Below, piece by piece: positions 1-8,972 of a stretch of DNA of 64,000 nucleotides (the stretch's first letter is position 1; each line of letters begins with the position of its first letter). This stretch comes from JANSWY01 sp965243755 (GTDB lineage Bacteria; Bacteroidota; Bacteroidia; Cytophagales; Cyclobacteriaceae), in the NCBI GenBank assembly GCA_965243755.1, contig CBDEVW010000003.1, forward strand, positions 496,001-560,000, in the 5' to 3' direction. The notes beneath the pieces were generated by a model that saw only the letters and a program-made list of their open reading frames with translations, was not told the origin of the DNA and did no database searches. A program made the translations under genes and the position numbers.

Positions 1-24
1 GGTGATCCTAAGCATTGGATCACC
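1..24. terminator. Perfect 8-bp inverted repeat at window edge, possible terminator
   Basis: GGTGATCC at 1-8 pairs with GGATCACC at 17-24 around an 8-base loop. It lies about 80 bases past the stop of the PID-CTERM mini-gene, so it could end the minus-strand transcription unit. Any T-run on that strand would fall outside the window, so the terminator role is unproven. Confidence 0.35.
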
Positions 25-103
25 TCATCTCGCGAACTCAAATACGGAAAAAAATTGATCGCTATTCCGGTACCATACGGTACGCTGGTATTGCTGCTGG
101 CAG

Positions 104-274
104 TTATTTCCTACTGTCCCGCAACTTCTTAATTCCGTATAGTCCTCCTGCCGCCAAAAGGATACTGAGCCCTCCATCTATCGGTGTAGCAGGTGGTCCA
201 CCAGGTCCGGCAAACGCCAGGGTAGTAACAAATATTAAACCGGTAGTAACTATTAGACTTATATAATTTTTCAT
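104..274 (-). CDS. PID-CTERM family mini-protein (56 aa)
   Basis: This 56-residue gene is too short for many gene callers. Residues 1-22 form a Sec signal peptide ending TLAFA. A short Gly/Pro linker follows (GPGGPPATP), then the PIDGG motif at 31-35, a hydrophobic segment (about 36-48) and a basic end, KKLRDSRK. That tripartite order is the PID-CTERM sorting-domain pattern recognised in Bacteroidota. Here almost nothing remains but the signal and the sorting tail. It starts 12 bases after the stop of the 2152-residue surface protein, with AAAAGAGAA upstream as a ribosome-binding site, so the two are probably co-transcribed. The processing enzyme and the function are unknown. Inference: an anchor or accessory peptide for the surface protein. 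Confidence 0.75.
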   Translation of the reverse strand: MKNYISLIVTTGLIFVTTLAFAGPGGPPATPIDGGLSILLAAGGLYGIKKLRDSRK

Positions 275-286
275 GACGATTCTCTT

Positions 287-3200
287 TTAATTGAACATTA
301 CCTTATGGGTGAAAAGAAACCCATCCCTAATCTCTCGAACGATGTACAGACCATCTGGCACATGGTGAAATGGGATAGTTACATTTGCATTTACTGAGGA
401 TTCATAAATCACTTTTCCTGACACATTCAGCACCTGAATTTCAATGCCGTCAGTTTCTGGTAATTGAATAATCAAATCCTTGTGTGCTGTATATACTTTG
501 GATGGACCAACTAATGGAACGTCGTTGACCACAGCCCGATCCAAAATCAATTGAAACCTGTCCTTATGACTTCCAGACGAAGTGGTAAATTGGTATTCTT
601 CGGTTCCTAACTGTATCAGCTGGTCTGTTTGCTGATCCAGTAAATAAATGGGATTCTCAATTCCTGCAATTGAAGCCGCAATCGTAAAGGTCCCGGATTG
701 AGGTAAATGAAGCCCAATGTCCACAGTTTTTACATTTTGGGAGATCCCCTGTATGGCCATTGAATTGCCCAGTTTAACTGAAAACAAAGCTCCCGAAGCA
801 TGCTGATCAAACAATGGTGCATCGTAAATTCTATTGAATTGATCGTCTGTAATTCCTTTTACCCGGCCTATCAATGTTTCCCTGTAAAATCCGTCCTCTC
901 CCTTCACACTTAGCTTGATTTGTGGAATATTGATTTTCTCTTCCCTGAAGAAATTTGCATCTGCATTGTTTCCCGTAACCCTCATAGATTCTGTAAAATC
1001 CAAATCTGTATCGGCATCACTTAGAAACTGAACAAAGAATCCCTGAGAAGACAGTATGTGGTTGTTGTACCTGCCTCCATTACCAGCCTGGCTATTACTG
1101 GTCACTCCAATCGCATTGGCTACTACATAGTCAGCATTGTCACCTCTGGAAGTTTGCGAATTATTGTCATCCCACAAATAAATTGCTCCCAGAATATTGG
1201 TATTTTCAGTCAGGAACTGATCCACATCTATCGCAGCAGCAAATGGGTTCGAAACAAGATTCCAGCCTTCGTTAGCATCATCTGTATCCTGAGTATATGA
1301 TCCCGAATAGGTTATTGTTCCAGAATTTGGAATACCCGTAAACACCAACTCATCCTGAAAAGCCTGGGCATAACCCTTTCCGGGAACCAACTGCTCAGCA
1401 GATGCATCTAACCACCTGTTGATCCCATCGGCTCCAAATGGAACTGATTCGTCATAACTATAAACAACATTCCCAAGGTCAGCCCCAACAATACTACCGT
1501 TTGATTCAACAGGCGTACCTACAAAGCTATATTTGCCATCACTGTATCGAGTATTTCTTCTGATTTCAATATCATTACCTGAAATGCTGTTTCCGTCGTA
1601 AGTAATCAATGAGCTTCCAGACAGAATGGTAATCCCTCCTGAATTTGAGATGTCACCATTAACTTCCAGCGTACCATTGCCATCTACCTGCAGCTCAACC
1701 CCGGCATTCACAGTCAGGTTTGTACATTCAAAGCCTCCATTATAATGTCCTGTTATCAATACATGATCGGCGGAAGTCGGCCCTGATCCATTGCTCCAGC
1801 TACTTCCATCCCATTCAATCGGTGGCGCGTCTCCTGTTACAAAATCCCATGTTTCACTGCCAGATACTGAGAAAGTCTGACCAAACTCGTCAATGAATAC
1901 AGCACTTGCAATATCTATGTAGTAATGCCAGTTTGGACTCAAATCTCCGAATGCATTAAAATGGAAAGTAGCTTCATTGCCATTTACCGTAACATCGTCT
2001 GACGGCAGTACGATGGTCCTCGCAATACCACCAGTAGCATAATTCCTGATCCTGATGGTTCCACCTCCACTCAACGTAAGATCATTGTTTGTCGTGAATG
2101 TAAATACCTGATCCACGGCAACATCTACTGCCTCGTCGGCCGGATTCATGGACAGTATCTGTGGCTGCCCATAAGTTCTGAAGCGCCAGGTATTCTCATC
2201 GCTGATCCCAGCTATTCCATTGCCATCAGCATCATATACAACTGGGTACCCATAAATATCAGTTGCGTCTAACAATATATAATACTCAGTATCCTCGAGC
2301 ATGGTATAGCCATCAGGAATATCGAAGGTCACTGTGAGGTGATCTTCACTAACAGTAGCAAGGCTGCCAATATTGTAAAAAAGGACATCTCCTCCAGCAT
2401 TTTCCCGATAAAGTCTAACCTCACCATTGGTCCCTCCAAGGTATACAGGCTCATCAAAGGTCATACTAAAAGCCACATTTAGTCCACTTCTCTGAACCTT
2501 TTCCTCTCCATTTGCTGGTGATAAACTAACTAAATTGGGCCCAACTCCGTCATTTGCGGAAGTTGAGAAAGTCCAGGTAGAATTATCATCAATTCCTACG
2601 CAACCATTGCTGGCATCAGAGGCATCAACAAACATTCCTTCAGTTAACAGTACATAATAGTTTTCATTCGGTGTGATTGGATAGGGCCATCTGATTGTTG
2701 CGGTGTTTCCATCTACCGTGATATCACCATATCTGTTGATTGATACCACTTGCTGGTCGGCTGTGGTAAATACTCTTAAAAATTTGTTGGTGAGACTAGT
2801 CAATGCAATATCCCGGTCAAAAGTAATTTCATATACAATACTTCCTGCTCCGGATGTGGTTGTTGGAGTAAAACCTGTGATTTGTGGCCTGGGATCTGCT
2901 GTAGTAAAATTCCATGATGTTTCGTCAGCAAACCCCGTCCAGGTATCCGATGGATTAGCATCACTTCTCAGGTAACCATCAGAAACATTAATATACAGGT
3001 CTTCTCCCATAGGGAGATCGGATGGAAAGTCAAAGGTGATGGTGGGGCCGGAAATGGTCATGTAAGTACCATTGTAGTTACTCAAACTCGCTACTAAAAC
3101 ATCATCTGAAGCCCGGAATATTTGGATATTTCCTGCTCCTATGCCTGCATCCTGATTAAAGGTAAGTGACAGGTCTGCATCAACGGATACTTCTGTACTA

Positions 3201-6200
3201 TTGTCCGCCGGACTCAGGGAAACCAGGGCAAATGGTTCTGCCTCAGTAGTGAAAAGCCAGTTGCTGGAATTGGTACCTGCAAATGCATTTCCTGCCAGGT
3301 CTTCAATAGCAGAAGATGGTATTTCGATATAAAAATCGCTTTCGTAGGCCATTTCATAGCTACCTAACCCCCCATCCGCATTGAAATCTATTGTTAGTTC
3401 AGCCCCTGAAATAGTGGTTCTTACTGTATTTACCAGTGCCGTGGTAATTGTTGCATCGTCTGATGAACGCTTCAACCGAATCAGTCCACTTCCAAACTGG
3501 ATATTCTCATCAAAGGTCACTACATACACCCAATTGGTGACGGACACTCCTGTGGCATTATGAGCAGGACTTAAAGACGAGATAGTTGGCGCGGTAACAT
3601 CTCCTGCCTCGGTAGTAAAACTCCAGCTTTGATCAGATATCCCTCCAAAATCGTTACCTGCTACATCCTGAAATGTACCAGAGGGCATGTTTACATAGAG
3701 TTCTGTGGAATTAGGAAGGTCGATTGGTAAATTAATTGATACACTGCTACCGGAAACCACTACATCTGAATGTCCAACTGAAATGGCTGTGAGGAGTAAA
3801 TCATCAGAAGCCCGGTGAACACTTATTGAACCAGTATTCTTGATAACGTTTTCGTTGAAAGTCATCACCAGATTTTGATCCACCGCAACATTGGTCGCAT
3901 TGTCTGTAGGGTTCAAAGCACTAATCGTTGGTGGAGTCACATCACCGCTTGAGGTTGAAAAAGACCAGTCAGGTTTCGCAATTCCTGCAAAAGCATTGCC
4001 GTTGAGGTCTTCAAAGGCATCTCCTAAAACAACTATATAGTATTCAGTGTCTGACGCCAGGGTTAATGAACTATATTCAATGGTCACTACATTGTTGGTA
4101 ATGTCAACCTGAGTAGAATTACCTGCCAGTACCTGAGTAACTGCTGCGTCATCACTAGCCCTGTATAACCAAATCTGGCTGGTACCGACATTCACCTGAA
4201 CATCCTCACTAAAGGTTATGGTGTATGTATCTGTATTGATAGGAACAGCAGTAGCATCATCTGCAGGAGAAAGTGCTGTAACGGCCGGAGGTACCGTTTC
4301 TTCAGGTTCTGTAGTAAAATTCCAGGCGGTAGTGCTATTGACCGTGTTATTAGGACTCCCTTCAGCATCCTGAAATGAATTGTAATTAATGGTGATATAA
4401 TAATCGGTATTGTAATCCAGGTCTATAGTAGAAGTAAATGAGGTTTGATTTCCCGAAACGGTAATGTCATCATTCTGAAAAATCTCCACAGCAGTACCAT
4501 TCATTTCATTGATCCTTATATACCCAGAGATTTTAAACACAGGCTCATCCCAGGTGATCGTGAAAGTTTGCCCTGAAATTGACACATTCCCTGCATCATC
4601 AGCGGGGCTCAAGGCAGATATTTGAGGTGGACTTGATGCTTCCGTGGTAAAGTCCCAAAACTCACCTGATTGTGCACCTACTGGGTTGCCAGCCAGGTCC
4701 TCCACAACTCCGGCGATGATCTGCACATACAAATTAGTTTCCAACAACAGTTTGTCTGGCAAGTCGACGGTCATCTGATTTCCCGTGATGGTCACTTCTG
4801 CACTGTTTACATCGACAGACTTCACAGCAGCATTGTTGTCCATTCTCCTTACCACTATATTCCCTGTACCAGCCTGTATGTCTTCATCAAACGTTACAAC
4901 CAAATCTGTGAAAACACTTACATCGGTAGCTTCATCCAAAGGAGACACTGCAGTAATCACCGGAGGATCAACATCTGGAGCTGCTCCGGTGTTTATTTCC
5001 CAAAACGTATTTGAAGTGATGGCAGCCTGCTCATTGCTGGCATAGTCAATAACAAATCCCTCGTCCAATCTGATGTACATTTCCGTATCATCTGGTAAGT
5101 CATCGGCCAAATCTATGGTGATGGTATTACCGGAATACGTAATTTCATCACTATAGCAAAGGACAAAATCAAGTTGACTGTGACTGGTTTTGTCACGAAT
5201 TCTAAGCGCATTGGCAATAGCAGCAGTGTTAGACATTGGCCTGACAGGTTCATTGAAGGTTAGCACCAGGTTGGTGGCAACATCTACTTCAGTACTCCCG
5301 CTTACCGGAGAGACAGCAACCAGTGTAGGTGGGGTAACATCCGTTTCATTGTTGTACACCGCGAGCTGTACATCATCACTAAAATCTCCGGAACCAATTT
5401 GCAGTACCCCTGCATTTACATCAAAATCAACACCAAGGTTCTCATAATTAGCCGTAACATATACTTTATCATTGTCGTCAACATAGGCGACCTTCCCAAG
5501 GTCATGGTCATAAACCGTGGTACCATTGGAACCATCTATCTTTACAAAATCCCAGGTATAGATGTCCCCATTACTATCAAAATGAATTTGATTGGTCGCA
5601 TAGGTAAGGTTAACGACAGTGGCACTTTTATTGCCCCCCAGGTTCCAGCTCTCCAACACCCTTGTATGTGTATCATCTGACCGTACCACCCAAAAATATC
5701 CATTTGGGGCTCGTTTCACATCATATGCCACATTGTCCTCGTTTCTAACCCATTGATAAGCGAAACTGGAATTGTATTTTGCCAGAAACGAACTACCATC
5801 AGAATTCCCTGAGACGATATTGGAACCAGCTCCTGGGTTAAAATCAGTACTGTTTTTAAAGGTACCCACAACATACAGGTTTCCGGATCCATCTATTTCC
5901 AACGCGTTTATTTCGTTGGCATAACTGGTAGCGACGGAGGTATGTAATAGTCTTTCCGAATCCACAAAGGACCCGTCCGACTGGTCAAATGATACAATGC
6001 AGGACTCCACTACCATATCGCTGGGGAATCCGTCATCAGGTAATCCAAGAATCTCACCATTATACCGACCAACTACATAAACATCGGTTCCGTAAAGCTC
6101 AATATCGCGCAATTCCAACTCAGTACCTGCAGCGTTGGGGTTCGTTACCCAGGTTCTTTCTCCAGCCGAATTGACACGCACCACAAATGGCTGTGTCCAG

Positions 6201-6745
6201 TCTGATGCAGGAACACCAGTGGACTGGCCTGTGACCTGCGTAGTTGCACCATTGGTAAAAGCCCAGTACGCTGCTCCACCAGTCATGTCTCCGGCGATAT
6301 ACAGGTTCCCAGATGCATCTGTAATAATTCCTGCCAGGCTGAGGCTTGGGTCCTGGCCGTGAGCGGTGGCGCCTGTTGTATAACATGCAATAACCCACTG
6401 AAAATCACCTGAAGCATTGTATTTCGCTACATACAAATCAAAATAGCTGTCATTATCTGCCCAGGTACCAGGATCGGGTGGTGTTTCAGTATTGCTGGTA
6501 GGATCAAAATCAATACTTTCATCACCGTAAAATCTGCCTGCGACAAATATGTTACCCGAAGCATCGGTGGTGACATGCTCCTGAACAATCACCCCAGGAA
6601 CATCAATAATGTTTTTAGCAAACTCAAGGTTTTGGGATTGAGCAAATGATGAGATGACCAGGCAAATCATCACAACTAAAATCTCAAATAACCATAGCTT
6701 TCGCTCAAGACAACAATGGTCTTCTTTAGAATAAAATAATTTCAT
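287..6745 (-). CDS. Giant T9SS-secreted surface protein with ten Ig-like repeats
   Basis: The 2152-residue protein has a signal peptide (hydrophobic about 17-36, after an unusually long polar start). Residues about 45-465 hold repeats of the form DASGN-x-Y/F-VAG, typical of beta-propeller/SBBP surface proteins. Residues about 470-1630 hold ten copies of an SbsA/Big_5-type Ig-like domain, each opening like LSPADNATxV and followed by LTFDEDV and ending in WxFTT. A beta-rich region follows (about 1635-1960). The last 75 or so residues are a type A T9SS sorting domain (VLNVSGKVIYES, then DGLYIVR). It is inferred to be exported by T9SS and held on or released from the cell surface as an adhesin or matrix protein. 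No enzymatic motif is visible. A TPR-LuxR regulator lies directly upstream and a PID-CTERM mini-gene directly downstream. Confidence 0.85.
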   Translation of the reverse strand: MKLFYSKEDHCCLERKLWLFEILVVMICLVISSFAQSQNLEFAKNIIDVPGVIVQEHVTTDASGNIFVAGRFYGDESIDFDPTSNTETPPDPGTWADNDSYFDLYVAKYNASGDFQWVIACYTTGATAHGQDPSLSLAGIITDASGNLYIAGDMTGGAAYWAFTNGATTQVTGQSTGVPASDWTQPFVVRVNSAGERTWVTNPNAAGTELELRDIELYGTDVYVVGRYNGEILGLPDDGFPSDMVVESCIVSFDQSDGSFVDSERLLHTSVATSYANEINALEIDGSGNLYVVGTFKNSTDFNPGAGSNIVSGNSDGSSFLAKYNSSFAYQWVRNEDNVAYDVKRAPNGYFWVVRSDDTHTRVLESWNLGGNKSATVVNLTYATNQIHFDSNGDIYTWDFVKIDGSNGTTVYDHDLGKVAYVDDNDKVYVTANYENLGVDFDVNAGVLQIGSGDFSDDVQLAVYNNETDVTPPTLVAVSPVSGSTEVDVATNLVLTFNEPVRPMSNTAAIANALRIRDKTSHSQLDFVLCYSDEITYSGNTITIDLADDLPDDTEMYIRLDEGFVIDYASNEQAAITSNTFWEINTGAAPDVDPPVITAVSPLDEATDVSVFTDLVVTFDEDIQAGTGNIVVRRMDNNAAVKSVDVNSAEVTITGNQMTVDLPDKLLLETNLYVQIIAGVVEDLAGNPVGAQSGEFWDFTTEASSPPQISALSPADDAGNVSISGQTFTITWDEPVFKISGYIRINEMNGTAVEIFQNDDITVSGNQTSFTSTIDLDYNTDYYITINYNSFQDAEGSPNNTVNSTTAWNFTTEPEETVPPAVTALSPADDATAVPINTDTYTITFSEDVQVNVGTSQIWLYRASDDAAVTQVLAGNSTQVDITNNVVTIEYSSLTLASDTEYYIVVLGDAFEDLNGNAFAGIAKPDWSFSTSSGDVTPPTISALNPTDNATNVAVDQNLVMTFNENVIKNTGSISVHRASDDLLLTAISVGHSDVVVSGSSVSINLPIDLPNSTELYVNMPSGTFQDVAGNDFGGISDQSWSFTTEAGDVTAPTISSLSPAHNATGVSVTNWVYVVTFDENIQFGSGLIRLKRSSDDATITTALVNTVRTTISGAELTIDFNADGGLGSYEMAYESDFYIEIPSSAIEDLAGNAFAGTNSSNWLFTTEAEPFALVSLSPADNSTEVSVDADLSLTFNQDAGIGAGNIQIFRASDDVLVASLSNYNGTYMTISGPTITFDFPSDLPMGEDLYINVSDGYLRSDANPSDTWTGFADETSWNFTTADPRPQITGFTPTTTSGAGSIVYEITFDRDIALTSLTNKFLRVFTTADQQVVSINRYGDITVDGNTATIRWPYPITPNENYYVLLTEGMFVDASDASNGCVGIDDNSTWTFSTSANDGVGPNLVSLSPANGEEKVQRSGLNVAFSMTFDEPVYLGGTNGEVRLYRENAGGDVLFYNIGSLATVSEDHLTVTFDIPDGYTMLEDTEYYILLDATDIYGYPVVYDADGNGIAGISDENTWRFRTYGQPQILSMNPADEAVDVAVDQVFTFTTNNDLTLSGGGTIRIRNYATGGIARTIVLPSDDVTVNGNEATFHFNAFGDLSPNWHYYIDIASAVFIDEFGQTFSVSGSETWDFVTGDAPPIEWDGSSWSNGSGPTSADHVLITGHYNGGFECTNLTVNAGVELQVDGNGTLEVNGDISNSGGITILSGSSLITYDGNSISGNDIEIRRNTRYSDGKYSFVGTPVESNGSIVGADLGNVVYSYDESVPFGADGINRWLDASAEQLVPGKGYAQAFQDELVFTGIPNSGTITYSGSYTQDTDDANEGWNLVSNPFAAAIDVDQFLTENTNILGAIYLWDDNNSQTSRGDNADYVVANAIGVTSNSQAGNGGRYNNHILSSQGFFVQFLSDADTDLDFTESMRVTGNNADANFFREEKINIPQIKLSVKGEDGFYRETLIGRVKGITDDQFNRIYDAPLFDQHASGALFSVKLGNSMAIQGISQNVKTVDIGLHLPQSGTFTIAASIAGIENPIYLLDQQTDQLIQLGTEEYQFTTSSGSHKDRFQLILDRAVVNDVPLVGPSKVYTAHKDLIIQLPETDGIEIQVLNVSGKVIYESSVNANVTIPFHHVPDGLYIVREIRDGFLFTHKVMFN

Positions 6746-6797
6746 AGCGTTTCAAATTTTTCCTGATACCAAGATCGATTTTAACACCATGAGTTTT

Positions 6798-6850
6798 ACC
6801 ACCTACAAGGGGTAGTTGTACACCTATCCGGGTGGATAGTTTTTATAAAA
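6798..6850 (-). promoter_or_regulatory. Paired imperfect palindromes upstream of the surface-protein gene
   Basis: Two dyads lie 21 bp apart: CTAC-N5-GTAG at 6803-6815 and CTATCC-GGGT-GGATAG at 6824-6839. An AT box, TTTTTATAAAA, follows at 6840-6850. The 13-mer TACACCTATCCGG at 6819-6831 recurs exactly upstream of the DUF2911 gene at 41973-41985, again with an AT box at nearly the same offset. I see no TAnnTTTG box here, so the element may be an activator site or part of a promoter for an alternative sigma factor. The neighbouring TPR-LuxR protein is the obvious candidate binder (inference). Confidence 0.5.
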
Positions 6851-6923
6851 TGTGCTTTTATTGCCACAGAAGAGGGATTTTAGAAATTGTAGCGAAAGGG
6901 TGAATCCTATGAGGTGATGGAGG

Positions 6924-8438
6924 TTAAGATTTAGATATAAGCATTTCGAGAGCTTCTTTTCGGTTGGTAACACCAAGTTTTTCGTAGATATTACGAAGAT
7001 GAAACTTGACAGTACTTACCGAAAGGAACACTGTTTCTGCTATCTCACGATTGTTCTTTTCCGAAAGGGCATGTTTCAGTATTTCAAACTCACGTTCAGA
7101 TAAAGGCTTGATCAGCCCCTTATTAATGGCCTCCAATGTCAGGTTAAGTACCTCCACTCCCCCGCCGAAAACTGAATTGATCTGTGCCCTAAGCGTATCG
7201 ATTTCCTGAGACAATAGGGCTCTTTTAATTCTGAAGCGCTGAATGAGCAATAATATGGCGATAGCACTAAACAATGCAATTACACCTATCAGTACGAGTA
7301 AAAATTGTTTAAACCCCTGCTCCCGTTCCAATGCAGCCCTGGTTTCAGTGATCTCTTTTTCTTTTTTTATGGTCTCATATTTAGTTTGCAGTTCGGAGAC
7401 AGTCTTTCGTTGGTCCTCACGTCTAAGGCTATCTGACAGTGCTTTAAATGCTTTGTGATAATGAAGTGCTGACTTATAGTTATTGAGATTTGAATACACT
7501 TCTACAAGAGAACTGGCTGCTCCAATCTTGAGGTGCATGGACCTTGAATGTTCATAAGCCAGCGCCGCATATTTGGATGCTTCCTGGTATTTCCCCACTG
7601 CGTTCAGGGTTTCCGACAATTGAAAATAGTCATAAAGCAATCCAATGGAATCCTGATTAAGGATGTCCAGGTCAATGGCCTGCCGAAAATAGAATTCAGA
7701 GGAATCAAAGGCTTCTAAATCATTGAAAATGGCTCCCAGCATATTTTTACCTACAGCCAGACTTCTGTAATCTTTCAACTCTTCTACCAGTTGATTAGAC
7801 TGTTTTACGTAATACAAGGCACTGTCATTACTCCCCATCATGTTGTAGATCTGCCCCAGGTTTTGCATCGTTTTTGCCATGGCCCCAAGTTCATCTGCCA
7901 GCTGATATAATGCCAAAGCCTCTTTAAATGCGGCCAAACCCTTTTCATTTTCATTACTATACTGAATATAAATGATGGCCAAATCGTTGATGGCCTTGGC
8001 TTGTTCCTTATAGACTTTGTGGATTTCAAAAGTTTCCCTGGCCTTTAGTAGCATCGACAATGCTGTATCATATTGAGATTGCCACAAGAGATTCTTTCCC
8101 TGGTTCAGAAATATTTTGGCTTGCTCCAGTTCCTTTGTATTATCATCAGCTATGTAAACTGTCAGGTTCAATGCCCTGTTAAAATATGAGGTCGCCTGAT
8201 CAAATTGATTTGCAAAGGTTCCACGAACACCCAAGAGACGTAATGTTGTGATTCTGGTGCTTAAATCTACCTGTGTGGAATCTGCGTCCAGAATTTCATT
8301 GAGCAAATGATCACTTTTGGTGGGATTTGAATCAAAGTATTCCTGAGCCTCCAACAGGGTTTGCTGATAATTGTTTTGTCCTGCAACCAGAAAAAATGAA
8401 AAAGTGACTATCAGAAAAATGAAGGCAGGTTTGATCAT
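6924..8438 (-). CDS. Membrane-bound TPR sensor with C-terminal LuxR-type HTH
   Basis: The 504-residue protein has a signal peptide (1-20, ending LVAGQ), a long set of tetratricopeptide repeats (about 25-345), a coiled coil rich in Lys/Glu, one transmembrane segment (about 375-397) and a LuxR/GerE-type DNA-binding domain (about 445-504; core SEREFEILKHAL, then SVSTVKFHLRNIYEKLGV). The topology puts the TPRs in the periplasm and the HTH in the cytoplasm, as in SusR-like one-component regulators of Bacteroidota. It is oriented so that the surface-protein gene is its downstream neighbour after a 178-base gap carrying two palindromes, so local regulation is plausible. No receiver domain is present. 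The ligand is unknown. An inverted repeat, ATTGGTT-N10-AACCAAT, lies just upstream at 8446-8469. Confidence 0.8.
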   Translation of the reverse strand: MIKPAFIFLIVTFSFFLVAGQNNYQQTLLEAQEYFDSNPTKSDHLLNEILDADSTQVDLSTRITTLRLLGVRGTFANQFDQATSYFNRALNLTVYIADDNTKELEQAKIFLNQGKNLLWQSQYDTALSMLLKARETFEIHKVYKEQAKAINDLAIIYIQYSNENEKGLAAFKEALALYQLADELGAMAKTMQNLGQIYNMMGSNDSALYYVKQSNQLVEELKDYRSLAVGKNMLGAIFNDLEAFDSSEFYFRQAIDLDILNQDSIGLLYDYFQLSETLNAVGKYQEASKYAALAYEHSRSMHLKIGAASSLVEVYSNLNNYKSALHYHKAFKALSDSLRREDQRKTVSELQTKYETIKKEKEITETRAALEREQGFKQFLLVLIGVIALFSAIAILLLIQRFRIKRALLSQEIDTLRAQINSVFGGGVEVLNLTLEAINKGLIKPLSEREFEILKHALSEKNNREIAETVFLSVSTVKFHLRNIYEKLGVTNRKEALEMLISKS

Positions 8439-8505
8439 AGTACTAATTGGTTATTGGAATTTAACCAATCAGTAAGAAAATAGAAATGCAATGGATGAGA
8501 TAATG

Positions 8506-8877
8506 CTACCGTCCTTTCTCAAGCGCCTCTGATATCTCAGGAACATTGATAGGTTTATTGAATCTGGCTGCAACTACTTTGGCCTCAATGGCTCTTTGTA
8601 TCTCTCTGTTGTTGTCAAAACCCGTGAGGATATAATAGGGTATGTCATGTTTTTCTTTGGCCTTGGTGATGAATTCAACTCCATTCATATCAGGCATATT
8701 CATGTCACTGATTACTGCATCAATCTTTTTATCTGATTTTTCCAGTTGCTCCAGGCCCTCCTGACCTGAAAGCACAGTAATGACCTTGTACTTATTCCTG
8801 AAGTTTGCTTTGAACACAAAGAGATTGTGCTCCTCGTCATCCACGTAAAGGATGGTCTTATCCCGTTCTGTTGTCAT
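8506..8877 (-). CDS. Single-domain response regulator (CheY-like receiver)
   Basis: The 123-residue protein is a bare receiver domain. The acidic pair is D13/D14, the phospho-acceptor is D58 (in ISDMNMPDMNG), the switch Thr is T85 (ILTGF) and the conserved Lys is K108 (FNKPI). There is no output domain, so it must act through protein contacts, either in a phosphorelay or on a partner kinase or phosphatase encoded elsewhere. It has its own promoter at 8903-8933. It lies just upstream of the TPR-LuxR gene on the same strand, with a 67-base gap, but no functional link can be read from the sequence. Confidence 0.85.
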   Translation of the reverse strand: MTTERDKTILYVDDEEHNLFVFKANFRNKYKVITVLSGQEGLEQLEKSDKKIDAVISDMNMPDMNGVEFITKAKEKHDIPYYILTGFDNNREIQRAIEAKVVAARFNKPINVPEISEALEKGR

Positions 8878-8902
8878 TGTCCAAGCTGATTTACTCGATT
8901 AA

Positions 8903-8933
8903 CAAATTTACTTCTAAGTCCGTCAATAAGCAA
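8903..8933 (-). promoter_or_regulatory. Bacteroidota-type promoter for the receiver-domain gene
   Basis: Read on the minus strand this is TTG-N20-TAAATTTG, matching the consensus TTG-N19-21-TAnnTTTG used by the Bacteroidota primary sigma factor. The predicted transcript start is about 20 bases before the ATG at 8877. Confidence 0.55.
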
Positions 8934-8972
8934 CCAATAACATTGAATCAATTAGACTATTTGAGTGTCTTT

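Noticed and set aside
15..266. 83-aa plus-strand reading frame at the left edge
   Set aside because: It is the antisense shadow of the PID-CTERM mini-gene; its composition is not protein-like and it has no ribosome-binding site.
287..6398. Several plus- and minus-strand frames of 60-114 codons inside the surface-protein gene
   Set aside because: They are shadows of the repeat-rich coding sequence with no independent start signals or family features.
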